Made by a program: the position numbers and the translations under genes
Source of the DNA: Phytophthora hibernalis
Taxonomy: Eukaryota; Oomycota; Peronosporomycetes; Peronosporales; Peronosporaceae
Assembly: GCA_012656075.1 (NCBI GenBank)
Contig: JAAKBF010000323.1
Coordinates: forward strand, 62,001 to 126,000
Reading direction: 5' to 3'
Length of the DNA stretch: 64,000 bases
Notes under the pieces: generated by a model
Seen by the model: only the letters and a program-made list of their open reading frames with translations
Told to the model about the DNA's origin: nothing
The model's database searches: none
Shown: positions 21,433 to 32,208 of the stretch, one piece after another
Position numbering within the stretch: the stretch's first letter is position 1
How the letters are laid out: each line of letters begins with the position of its first letter

Positions 21433-21687
21433 CATGATGCCTCTCTCTTCATCATCTTCATCATCAGTGGCTTCTTCATCTTTATTATTTTCATCATCTT
21501 TGACTTCTTCATAGGATCGCAAGAACCTCTTGCTGTTGATGGTATCGAGCGCCTGGGCTGAAACGCCAGCGTCAGTCGAAGTCACCATCGATAGCTTAGC
21601 CTGGGCATCACCCGAGGTGACCACGACGGCATTGCAGCTAGAGATGAGCGTCGCCGTGGCGACGAGCAGGAAGTAGGCGAAGCGCAT
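20950..21687 (-). CDS. RXLR-dEER effector captured inside gypsy element 1 (antisense to pol)
   Basis: Start MRFAYFLLVATATL chosen because it begins a clean signal peptide (hydrophobic core, SSCNA cleavage region at residues 16-20). RFLR is at residues 54-57 and an acidic run ending DDEDDEER at about 75-82, spacing and order exactly as in Phytophthora RXLR effectors, which are secreted and taken up by plant cells. The effector-like part continues GIMSSAQVRKWSGRADEWV to about residue 105. Beyond that the open frame (245 residues in all) is antisense to the chromodomain and integrase tail, so the C-terminal 130-140 residues may be translated by chance or may form a novel effector domain. No WY motif is seen. 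A promoter-like site lies at 21802-21815. Whether it is expressed cannot be told from sequence. Confidence 0.75.
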   Translation of the reverse strand: MRFAYFLLVATATLISSCNAVVVTSGDAQAKLSMVTSTDAGVSAQALDTINSKRFLRSYEEVKDDENNKDEEATDDEDDEERGIMSSAQVRKWSGRADEWVKVGKTKGSDMVLSRRGVPLRSSCRRPPCRLTPTPTPPHRFCCASFRRAHAFMRLHDAEPVSARPLPQEIVLQPPQLRSCSSTQDTLPLHLEFASYPPISCGTSVAHIQYLLHLMYIFLQVTHSPAVFREEFLVEIESFVGRHGQ

Positions 21688-21801
21688 GGCTAATGTTGGA
21701 CAGGTACGTGGGTGTTGAAAAGCGCGTCGGGAAGACGTAAACGAAGTCGGTGGGAAGGCCGCCAATGGGAGGAACGGAGGAACACTTGTCTGGGAGAAGC
21801 C

Positions 21802-21815
21802 AGATTGAGAAGTGA
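21802..21815 (-). promoter_or_regulatory. Oomycete Inr-FPR-like core promoter upstream of captured RXLR
   Basis: On the minus strand TCACTTCTCAATCT matches the oomycete initiator plus flanking promoter region (TCATTYYNCAWTTT) at 12 of 14 positions. It lies about 115 bases upstream of the effector ATG, a plausible leader length. Confidence 0.5.
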
Positions 21816-21984
21816 CGATGAGGAAGTCTGGGGACCGGCCCGTTGGCCGAGGATGGGACGATGAAGGGACGTCTCATCAAAAAAGATCACAAAAGAAAAC
21901 GAAGGCCACGGTACAAGCGGGAAAGGAGGGGTAGAAAGGAGTATTCAACGGTTATACCTATGAAAAGGACGTTCGACCCTACGC

Positions 21985-23986
21985 CTAAATCTCCTCAACA
22001 AACTTGTCCCGCAGACGGGAGACGGAGTACGCGGATGCGCGCGCATCACCGTACAGAGCTGACGAGAGTCGGGAGGGAGCGGAAGTAACGGCGCCAAGGC
22101 TCCTGTGCGTCGATGTCGGCCAACGCGGCGTGCAGCGTCGCGTGCTGACGGACCGGATACCACCGACCGACGGCAGAAAGACTGGGAGAGAAGTGCAGGA
22201 AGACCGGGTCAAGCAGGAGGTCCATATCCGCCGACTCCGACCGGAAGAGCCCGACGATGAGCTGGAGGACGATTGCCAAGTGGTCCCCGCGTGTGATCTG
22301 CGCGAATTTCGACGCCGGCGCTACGTGACCCACTCTGAACCATTGGGGACCGGCAACTCATGGGAGGCTTCCCAGTAAGCCTGGGCCCAATGCTCCAGGT
22401 GCAGGTTGTACCGGGACAAGAGGGCTCCGAAAGATGAATCGTCCGCCGCAAAAGTCAGGGCTCTGCGCGCTGGGTCAGGTAAGCCCATGGTCGAGACGCG
22501 TATAAGGCGTCGACATTAGCCCGCGTCAACAAGGCTTCGTTCCAAGCGGCGGGACGAGGTCCGGCCGCGGATGGGAAGATCCAACCCGGAGGGGGAGCAG
22601 AGTCGTCCGAAGCAAGGGTACCGACAAAGACGTCAACGTCTCGGAGCGAAGAGAACGAGGCCACGGAGGGTACCGCCGATGATGCCATTCCGCCGGATCA
22701 CGTACAGGGGAATGGAGGGGCAAAGAACGGTACGTTGGAGGTCCCGCGGCGGTTCCCGAAGGCGGCGAGAAAGGAGGACGAGGACTGGACGACGAATCGG
22801 AAGACGCGGCAGCCGAAGAGGACGAAGACGACCCCCACTAGATGAAGACGCATCGGCCCCCGAACCCGCGGAGTTGGGTCGAGATGCCGAGCCAGACCGC
22901 GAGATACGTCGACGTAACCGGCGATGTTTCGTCCGACGAAGAGGAACACCGGAAGCGCTATCCGACGACTCCGAGGACGAGAACAAGTCGTGGAACGCCG
23001 GGAAGCCTTCGCCGAAGACGGCGGGGAAGAGCGAGGACCCGATGCCGCGGAGACATGGTCGGAAGCAGCAGAGTCCGCCGAGGTAGACGACCGGGAACTC
23101 CGGCGGAGAGGCGGACTTCCCCGAGGAACGGCTGGGGGATGTGCGGCAGCCGAGCGACGTGGGGAAAAGGCGGTCGCGGTCTGGGGTATTGACGCCTCTG
23201 GGCGCGAGTGAGCGGCACCGAAGCTCCAACACGGGGTTGGCCAGGAAGGATTCCCCTGGGTGGAGAGGCGACTGATGGCGGGGACGGCGATTCTGGAGGC
23301 GTCGGCACAGTCCCGGAGTGCCCACCAGCATTGACCCGACTAGGGGCACCTGGAGGTAAAGAGACGGCCGCGTTCACGGCAGATTCAGCATCGGCCTCCA
23401 GCGTCCGGAGAAGCCCATCGATGTTCAAAGACCCCCTGCAGACGTGACTACAGCGGAGAGCCGGGTAGCCAGCGCATCTCGTACTCGTCGAGCTGACTCT
23501 CGCCTAAACGAGCCTCGCGTAGCAGTCGTCGCCACGTGTCCGTACGCTCACCCGCTCTCGCGAGTCCAGACGGCGTACCCGAGTTTGGTGTAACGCTTGC
23601 TGACGAGTCGACAACTGGCGAGCGGACAGAACCCCCGCCCTGTACTGGTCAGAACGGGCGGACGCACGCAGTTCCTCAGCCTGGGCCCGGGCGAGGTCGG
23701 CTTGGGCGGACACACGTGCTGCCTCCGCAGCGGAGACGGATGCCCGAGGTCGCGGATACGCAGCACGTCGAGTTGATGCTCCTCGGCATGGGCCACGAGC
23801 AAGGCGTTAACTCGTTGCAAGTCGGCAGCGAGAGGCTCATAACGAGCCTGCGCTGCGGCGGCGTCCTGCTGACTACGAGAAAGTGCGTCGGCCACACGAA
23901 GGTCTTCCGCAACCGCGTCGCGATCTCGAAGGGCTCAAGCAGACGACAGCCGAGCTCGCTCGCGCTCCGACACAGCTCGTGATAGC
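21985..23986 (-). pseudogene. Antisense coiled-coil gene of element 1, truncated
   Basis: Large gene on the strand opposite to gag-pol, between pol and the right end. Readable segments in order: ALSRSQQDAAAAQARYEPLA and RVNALLVAHAEEHQLDVLR (coiled coil); LEADAESAVNAAVSLPPGAP; a Pro-rich part (PESPSPPSVASPPRGILPG); an acidic/Ser stretch; then SAAGPRPAAWNEALLTRANV, YASRPWAYLTQRAEP, YNLHLEHWAQAYWEASHELP and the C-terminus SRLRDKFVEEI at 21985. Many frame changes. No homologue recognised; a gag-like or DNA-binding role is possible. Extra antisense genes at this place are known in plant Tat-type gypsy elements. Confidence 0.55.
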
Positions 23987-24943
23987 TGTGGAGTAGCGCC
24001 TTAGCAGAAATCTGCAAAGTCGTCCTCGCACAAACCCTACGCGTTAACGTCGGGAAATTCGGTTGTTTGAGTAGCGTATCTCTGGGTGGGTGTGATCCAA
24101 GTTGGTTAGGAACCTTGAAGCGTGCTTCAGGCGCAGCGCGGATTCTCCTCGCTCTGCGTCGCTCTTGCTCTGACGTCTCACTCGTGCGTGATGACGTCCT
24201 CTCCTCTTTGACCTTGCGGCGTTATCGGGCCGGCGTTTCCTCGGTTGTGCACGGCGTTATCGGGCCAGTGCGTTCTTCGTCTTCGGCGTCGGGTTATCAG
24301 CAACGCCTGGACGGTATCGTTTAACGTGTCCCTCCTATTGGGCACGGGATGTTGGGGTTGAGATCACCGATCCAGCAGCGGACGACGGGGCCGATTAATC
24401 TTGGTGCTCTTCTTGGTCGAGACTGCTGGCTCTTGAACGAAGGAAATCCACTTGCGTATCACAAAGAGAATTCGGGACTGAGCCTTATGTTGTCCTATCC
24501 TATCAATGCCTTCCTCGCCACTCGTTGGCCTTCTGGCTTCTTCCTATCAATACTTACCCATCATTGTTGTCCTGACTTGCCCTGATCGCGTGACCCAGTT
24601 GCCACATCGGGGTCAGTCGGGTTGCTTGATCGGGGTCTTCCGAGTTGCTAGATCGGGGTCCGTCGAGTTGCCAGATCGGGGTCCGTCGGTCGGGGTTGTA
24701 GATCGGGGCGTAAACATTGTCTCCGACTGTGGTTCCCGTGTCGCAGGCCTCGTCCCACGGTTGCATATAAACGGGGCGGAGCCGCTGCCTGATCTGTCTC
24801 CGTCTTTCCTGCGGAAATTCCGTTTCCCGTCGCGCCAGGTCGACATCCATCAAAACGGTCAGCCAGACTTCGTCACTCTCCGGCACTCCACTTTCACGTC
24901 GGCATTCCGCGTTGCACCGTCCTTCGACAGACCGCTTCTCCAC
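23987..24943 (-). repeat. LTR 3 (3' LTR of element 2)
   Basis: About 957 bp, TGTGGAGTAGCGCC...CTTCTCCAC. Same orientation as LTR4, so it closes element 2 on its downstream side. It has a CATATAAACG TATA-like box at about 24763 reading to the right, towards the antisense gene, and direct repeats with a GATCGGGGTC core at 24605-24712. Confidence 0.9.
24605..24712 (+). repeat. Tandem repeats within LTR 3
   Basis: Five imperfect units with the core ATCGGGGTC, spaced about 23-27 bp, each followed by a GAGTTGC- or GGGTTGT-like tail. The same block is present in every LTR. Confidence 0.7.
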
Positions 24944-27011
24944 TTGCGACTCTGGTAGACGTCCGTTGGTGATCCCTCCGGCTCCGGTCGTCCACATCCC
25001 TGGCGCCCGGCGCGTCTGCGCGGCGCTGGACGCTGCACGGCAGGAGTTGTCCGTGACCCAAGGTGAGCTATCACGAGCTGTGTCGGAGCGAGCGAGCTCG
25101 GCTGTCGTCTGCTTGAGCCCTTCGAGATCGCGACACGGTTGCGGGAAGACCTTCGTGTGGCCCACGACGCACTTTCTCGTAGTCAGCAGGACGCCGCCGC
25201 AGCGCAGGCTCGTTATGAGCCTCTGCTGCCGACTTGCAACGAGTTAACGCCTTGCTCGTGGCCCATGCCGAGGAGCATCAACTCGACGTGCTGCGTATCC
25301 GCGACCTCGGCATCCGTCTCCGCTGCGGAGGCAGCACGTGTGTCCGCCTGCCGACCTCGCCCGGCCCAGGCTGAGGAACTGTGCGTCCGCCCGTTCTGAC
25401 CAGTACAGGGCGGGGTTCTGTCCGCTCGCCAGTTGTCGACCTCGTCAGCAAGCGTTACACCAAACTCGGGTACGCCGTCTGGACTCGCGAGAGCGGGGTG
25501 AGCGTACGGACACGTGGCGACGACTGCTACGCGAGGCTCGTTTAGGGCGAGAGTCAGCTCGACGAGTACGAGATGCGCTGGCTACCCGGCTCTCCGCTGT
25601 AGTCACGTCTGCAGGGGGCTTTGAACATCGATGGGCTCTCCGGACGCTGGAGGCCGATGCTGAATCTGCCGTGAACGCGGCCGTCTCTTTACTTCCAGGT
25701 GCCCCTAGTCGGGTCAATGCTGGTGGGCACTCCGGGACTGTGCTGACGCCTCCAGAATCGCCGTCCCCGCCATCAGTCGCCTCTCCACCCAGGGGAATCC
25801 TTCCTGGCCAACCCCGTGTTGGAGCTTCGGTGCCGCTCACTCGCGCCCAGAGGCGTCAATACCCCAGACCGCGACCGCCTTTCCCCACGTCGCTCGGCTG
25901 CCGCACATCCCCAGCCGTTCCTCGGGAAGTCCGCCTCTCCGCCGGAGTTCCCGGTCGTCCACCTCGGCGGACTCTGCTGCTTCCGACCATGTCTCCGCGG
26001 CATCGGGTCCTCGCTCTTCCCCGCCGTCCCGGCTTCCCGGGCGTTCCACGACTTGTTCTCGTCCTCGGAGTCGTCGGATAGCGCTTCCGGTGTTCCTCTC
26101 GTCGGACGAAACATCGCCGGTTACGTCGACGTATCCGCGGTCTGGCTCGGCATCTCGACCAACTCCGCGGGTTCGGGGCCGATGCGTCTTCATCTAGTGG
26201 GGGTCGTCTTCGTCCTCTTCGGCTGCCGCGTCTTCCGATTCGTTCCACTCGCCAGCTTCCTCCAACGTACCGCGCCTTGCCCCTCCATTGCTTCTTTGCC
26301 TCCATTCCCTGTACGTGATCCGGCGGAATGGCATCATCGGCGGTACCCTCCGTGGCCTCGTTCTCTTCGCTCCGAGACGTTGACGTCTTTGTCGGTACCC
26401 TTGCTTCGGACGACTCTGCTCCCCTCCGGGTTGGATCTTCCCATCCGCGGCCGGACCTCGTCCCGCCGCTTGAACGAAGCCTTGTTGACGCGGGCTAATG
26501 TCGACGCCTTATACGCGTCTCGGCCATGGGCTTACCTGACCCAGCGCGCAGAGCCCTGACTTTGCGGCGGACGATTCATCTTTCGGAGCCCTCTTGTCCC
26601 GGTACAACCTGCACCTGGAGCATTGGGCCCAGGCTTACTGGGAAGCCTCCCATGAGTTGCCGGTCCCCAATGGTTCAGAGTGGGTCACGTAGCGCCGGCG
26701 TCGAAATTCGCGCGATCACACGCCGGGGACCACTTGGCATCGTCCTCCAGCTCATCGTCGGGCTCTTCCGGTCGGAGTCGGCGGATATGGACCTCCTGCT
26801 TGACCCGGTCTTCCTGCACTTCCTCCCAGTCGTTCTGCCGTCGGTCGGTGGTATCCGTCCGTCAGCACGCGACGCTGCACGCCGCGTTGGCCGACATCGA
26901 CGCACAGGAGCCTTGGCGCCGTTACTCCCTGACTTCGTCAGCTGTAGTGTGCGCGCGCATCCCGCGTACTCCGTCTCCCGTCTGCGGGACAAGTTTGTTG
27001 AGGAGATTTAG
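24944..27011 (+). pseudogene. Antisense coiled-coil gene of element 2
   Basis: Same gene as 21985-23986, here on the plus strand reading away from LTR3. It begins with VDVRW-type sequence close to the LTR and lacks the N-terminal 120 or so residues present in element 3, with an internal deletion joining the first codons to AALDAARQELSVTQ. The coiled-coil, Pro-rich, acidic and C-terminal blocks follow, with many frame changes, to a stop at 27011. Confidence 0.55.
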
Positions 27012-27298
27012 GCGTAGGGTCGAACGTCCCTTTCATAGGTATAACCGTTGAATACTCCTTTCTCCCCTCCTTTCCCGCTTGTACCGTGGCCTCGTTTTCT
27101 TTTTTGTGATCTTGATGAGACGTCCTTCATCGTCCCATCCTCGGCCAACGGGCCGGTCCCCAGACTTCTCATCGTCACTCTCAATCTGGCTCTCCCAGAC
27201 AAGTGTTCCTCCGTTCCTCCCATTGGCGGCCTTCCCACCGACTCGTTTACGTCTTCCCGACGCGCTTTCAACACCCACGTACCTGTCCAACATTAGCC

Positions 27299-27560
27299 AT
27301 GCGCTTCGCTACTTCCTGCTCCGTCGCCACGGCGACGCTCATCTCCAGCTGCAATGCCGTCGTGGTCACCTCGATGCCCAGGCTGTTTATCGATGGTGAT
27401 TTGACTGACGCTGGCGTTTCAGCCCAGGCGCTCGATACCATCAACAGCAAGAGGTTCTGCGATCCTATGAAGAAGTCAAGATGATGAAAATAATAAAGAT
27501 GAAGAAGCCACTGATGATGAAGATGATGAAGAGAGAGGCATCATGTCATCGGCGCAAGTC
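27299..27560 (+). pseudogene. RXLR effector copy in element 2, motif lost
   Basis: Begins ATGCGCTTCGC like the other copies but has small indels in the signal-peptide part and after GCCGTCGTGGTC. One T is missing in the RFLR codons (TTCTGCGA instead of TTCTTGCGA), giving RFCDP and a stop soon after. The acidic dEER-coding GAT/GAA tract is still readable in another frame. This copy cannot encode an RXLR protein as written. Confidence 0.7.
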
Positions 27561-27591
27561 AGGAAGTGGTCTGGGAGGGCGGACGAATGGG

Positions 27592-29261
27592 TCAAGGAAG
27601 ACGAAGGGCTCCGATATGGTCCTGTCCAGACGTGGAGTTCCTTCCGTTCCTCCTGTCGACGGCCACCCTGTCGACCTTACTCCGACGCCTACCCCGCCTC
27701 ATCGCTTCTGCTGCGCCAGCTTCCGTCGCGCCCACGCTTTCATGCGATTGCATGACGCCGAACCGGTTTCGGCCTGTCCGTTGCCGCAGGAAATCGTACA
27801 GCAGCCCCCACAGTTGAGATCTTGTTCGTCGACCCAAGAGATACCCTTCCACTTCACCTCGAATTCGCGTCGTATCCGCCCATATCGTGTGGTACGTCCG
27901 TCGCGCATATCCAGTATTTGCTCCACCTCATGTACATCTTCCTCCAGGTCACGCATTCCCCAGCTGTCTTCCGGGAGGAATTCCTCGTCGAAATCGAATC
28001 GTTCGTCGGCAGGCACGGTCAGTAACAGCGCGGGCCGCGACGAGAATTTCGGACGGGTTTCAACTTGAGATGTGCACGTTCGGGTACAACTGGTAGGGCG
28101 TGCCTCTGATCTCGAGACGTGCGACGTATGTGTTTATGAGCTCGACCACGCGGAATGGGCCGTGCCACAGGTGCGCGAGTTTACGCGCGTAGCCCGGTTT
28201 AACCCGATCCAGGTACAACCAGACCTGTGAGCCAGCCTCGATCGGATGTTCCGTCGCGACTTCGTTTTGGAGACGGGCTCGGGTGTTGACCGCGTCCCGG
28301 ATCAATTCTAACGCTTGTGCTCGTGCTGCTTTGTAATGTCGTTGGATCCGTAGCCTCCATCGTCTGGCGTCTGCGTCGCGACGTGCGCTGTGACGTGTTG
28401 CTGACCGCGAGCGACGCTTCTAGTGTGGACCGGGGTCCCAACCGTGTACTAGGTAAAACGGGGTTTCGTTCCTCGTGCGGTCATGTGCCGTGTTCAGCGC
28501 GAAGGTAAGTCGCTCGGCGTATTCGTCCCAGTCTCGCTGATCCACATCCGTGATGTACATCTTAATCGCTCTCGTGATTGTTTGCACCATGCGTTCCGCA
28601 GCTCCATTGGCCTGCGGTCGATAAGCGAGGGTTGCTCGCTGCTTCTGGCCCATCAGTTTATTGAATGCTCTGAAGAAGTCGGACATGAAGCTCGGCTCCC
28701 GATCATGCCGGATGGCTTCGCTGGCCCGAACCTTCGGAATACTGCTTCCTCGTACGCTTCCGCGACGGTCTGAGCCGTCCTGGAGTTGTTCGCCTTTACG
28801 ATTACGAAACCGGTGAAAAGATCGACCCACACGAGGAGTTCGGTGTTCTCTTTATACGACGCGGGCAGTGACGGGATATGGTCCATTGCGATAACTTGGA
28901 ACGGGTACGTTGCCACGATGTTACCCGGAGATTCGCCTTGATAGTCGGTCTCCCTTTCCTGTTTCGCAGTCGGTACACTCGCCTACGTAGCGCTGCACGT
29001 TCCGGAATAGTCCCGGCCAGTGAAATGGCGCCGTAGCCGTTGGTAAGTCGGCCAATTCCTTGGTGGGCCCTTCCAGGCTCGCGTGATAGTGGTGCAGCAC
29101 GTCCTCGCGGAGGTCTCCAGGACTACCAACTTCATGATCATATCGCGTTCTTCGGCCGACTCATCGCCTTTTGCGTGGTAGTAGAGCAAGTCTCCTTCGC
29201 CTTCTTCATATGGTGGTGCGATCTTACTGCAATTTTCGCTTCTCGTCGCGAGAGTTCCCAA
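27592..29261 (-). pseudogene. Integrase and chromodomain of element 2
   Basis: Segments in four frames: the zinc-binding head (29261-28983), the core QVIAMDHIPSLPAS with the first catalytic Asp kept (28881-28883), the second half YRPQANGAAERMVQTI, the LAHLWHGPFRVVELINTY domain and the chromodomain VEQILDMRDGRTTRYG...KWKG. Relative to element 1 the catalytic Asp is intact but frameshifts separate the parts. Confidence 0.8.
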
Positions 29262-32208
29262 GATCGCCGCTCAGATACTTCTTGAGATTCCAGATCCAGA
29301 GTTCCTCGTCTTGGGCGATCCGAATCCGATCAAGCCGCAACCGCTGTACTACCGATTCCTGTAAAACGCCCGGCGTTCTGTCGGTGGTTGGAGCGGTTCG
29401 GGCCGCTGCTGACCTCGTGGTCACTGGCAACACCGGGGCGGTCCCTGGTCTCTTACCGACCAGTTCTTCCCCTAATCGGCCTAGATCGGGCGTCTCAGGA
29501 TCTGGATCGGAGGTCTTAGATCCTCGGTCGAGGTCTACCTGATCTCGTTCCCTGGGTCGGATGACCTCCGTCAAGCGATTTAGCGTATTCAAGTCTCGCA
29601 ATTTTCGGGTGACTGAGCTCTGATGCCGGCTTGACGCTGGAGAGCCTGTCCTGCTAGAAGATCGGCACTGGCGTTCCAATCTCGTCGTACATGATACAGG
29701 TCGTGATTCGGCCATTTTCGTAGGACGTCCCGGGCCCGTTGCTTCAGCAACTTCAGGCCTGGCGACTGACAGTCCATCTCGTCCCTCATCTGTCGGATGA
29801 CTAGGTTCGAGTCGCCGCAGACAATCAAGCGAGAGACTTTCACCTCATCCAGAAGCGAGTATCCCAGCAGCATGCCACGATATTCAGCTTTATTGACAGT
29901 AAGATCCGTGGCGTAGCCTGATGCCGCGTGCACGATCTTCCATCCGGGTAGTTTCCAGATGACAGCACTAAACGCACCGCCCTCTCGTTTGGCCTTTGCG
30001 AACCATTAAAACTCATGACGTGTAGTTCCTCCCCAGCTGCTATGGTCGGAGTCGGGATGTCGGTAGCCCTCGACGGACGTTTTCGTGGAGCGATGTCTTC
30101 CAACGCCGCAACGACGAATGCCCGTGGCGTGATGCTCGCGGCTAGAGTACCCAGGATTTCCTCTTCTCCTTTCGCAGATCGGCATATGTCCCGTTTCCAT
30201 GGTGACAAGATCGCGGCCCATTGCGACAAACGTCCCTGTAGTCCCTTTGATCGGAACAACCAAGCCATTGTCGTGTGTCGGGTTAAGACGCGAACCGTTT
30301 TCCCGGCTAACATGGTGAAACAATCACTCAGGACGCGTAGGAGTGCCAAGATCTCTTTCTCGACGATGTCGTAGTTCAGCTCGTTCGGCTTCAGCGTGCG
30401 ACTAGCGAACTTCACCGGCATACACACACCGTCGTGGGTCTGTGCGAGGACGGCCGAGATCGCCCATTCACTAGCGTATACGATCACGATCGGGTCCCGC
30501 GCCTCGTCGATGTGTTTCAGCATCGGGGTCTGTGCAAACTTTGCTTTGAGCGTATCAAAAGCGTTGAGAGCATGCGTCCACTTTGGTTGGGAGTGCACGC
30601 CCGGCTTGGAGGTGTATTCGTCGAAGTCCGCTTCAGAGAGAGAATATAACGTGGTCGCGTAGATCGCGAAATCTGCGATGAACCTGTGGTAATAGTTGAG
30701 GCTACCCAAGAAAGATTGGAGTCCTTTCAACGTGCGCGGGAACGTCAGAGCTGTCAGCGACTCCAAATTCTTCGGCTTCGCTTCCAGTCCGAATTCTGAC
30801 ACACTGTGACCCAAATACGCGACCTTGGACATACCCCACTCGCTCTTCTCCACGCTGATGGATAGGTGCCATTTCTCACAGGCGTCTAGCAAACGTTCCA
30901 CTTTCGTGCATAGGTCGCCCCACGACGAACCTCCGATCAGGATATCGTCAATGTACGAACGTCGGCCCAACACGGACGGGGTGCCCGGGGCCGCTGGTGT
31001 TCCTCCGTCGAAAACGTCTTGGGTCTCGCGGTCCGGTGCGACGCTCCAAAACCGTAGAGCGCGTTGTCGATCAGTCGCTGGTATATTTACGGTGCATTGC
31101 ACAATCCAAACGGCATCCGCGTCCACTCGAACAGTCCGAACGGGGTGATGAAGGCTGATACCAGCCGGGCTCGATCGGTCGTGGGGATGACCCAAAATCC
31201 GCTTGCCATATCGAGCGAGCAGTACCAAAGGTACTTGTCCAAGTCTTCGAGCAGGTCGTTGATCAGTGGCATGGGATATACCATCAATTGAGTCAACCCG
31301 TTCACCAAGCGATAGTCAATGCAGAATCGAATGTCGATTCCATTCTTCTTCACGATCACCACGATTGGCGAGGCCCATGGGGATCTCGAGGGTCGGATCA
31401 TCTTCGCGCTGAGGAGCCCCTTGAGTAGAGCCGAGACTGGCTCTCTAAACTTGGGCGGTAGCTTGCGTACACGTTGCGCTACGGGTTTCGCGTCGCCTAC
31501 GTCAATATCACAGACGACTCCAATGGCCGCGGGAGGTAAAGCGTTGCCCTTCCCGATCAGCCATTTCCGCCGCTTCCAGATGATTTGACGTAGCCGCTCC
31601 TCTTTCTTCGCTGCGATCTCCGGCGTCACTCCGGTAGGTCGTCCGACCTTGAGATCTTCGATCTTCACTTCTTCGGTCAGGGAGATTTCTGGGAGGACAG
31701 CCATCTCTGCTTGCAATTCTTCGGCGAAGAGCTCCGAACCTTCGTGGAAGATTACAGCGTCCTCAGCCTCAACGTCGCCCGTTTTATTCTCGGTCACCGG
31801 ATTTATCTGGTCCGGCTCTCCCGCCTTTCCCGGTGGTATCTCAGGATCGTCATCACACACTTCTTCGTTCGAGGTTCCGACCGCGGTCGTCCCCTGTCCC
31901 CGTTCGTGTGGCTGTCTGGGGTCCTCTCCCCGTTTCGGGGTGATGAGTGTCACCATCACCTTGGGCGGCCGATTCTGTTCCCTCCCTGACCTGACGGCGG
32001 GTCTTCTTCTCGATGTAGGATTCCTTTGGGAGTCTCGTAGGTCGGGTGTTCCACCAAAGGCCCACCGGGTCCATCGCTGCTTTCGTCGGACCAGTGGTCG
32101 TCTGCATCGCAGGTGGCACCGTACGCGAGGTTCTGCCATTCCTTGAACCGTCGCGAGTTTGCCTGGACGAAACCGAATTCTCGCGGCAGAGCGTCGTCGG
32201 CCGTCCAC
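29224..32208 (-). pseudogene. Reverse transcriptase and two RNase H domains of element 2
   Basis: Longest intact stretch of the family: 32208-31087 covers the protease-RT linker and RT through PFGLCNAP, where TAA stops it (31087-31089), at the same codon as in element 1. From 31228 a further frame carries YIDDILIGG, the RT thumb, the first RNase H and the start of the second (VMSFNGS, again Asn for the first catalytic Asp). 29933-29589 completes the second RNase H (GDSNLVIRQM, RRDWNASAD). Confidence 0.85.

Larger units (their letters stand above)
12596..23986 (+). mobile_element. Ty3/gypsy element 1 (chromodomain type, effector-bearing), lacks its own 3' LTR
   Basis: 5' LTR, primer-binding site, gag with zinc knuckles, protease, reverse transcriptase, two RNase H domains, integrase and chromodomain, all on the plus strand and interrupted by stops and frameshifts. 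On the minus strand between pol and the right end lie the RXLR-dEER frame (20950-21687) and the coiled-coil gene (21985-23986). At 23986 the body is cut by LTR3, which has the opposite orientation, so no matching 3' LTR is attached. Confidence 0.85.

Noticed and set aside
22571..23447. Arg-rich plus-strand frames within element 1
   Set aside because: They are complements of the antisense coiled-coil gene, whose minus-strand translation has coherent composition conserved between copies.
24605..24712. Short regularly spaced repeats that could suggest a CRISPR-like array
   Set aside because: Units are contiguous, imperfect and lie inside a eukaryotic LTR; there are no unique spacers and no cas genes.
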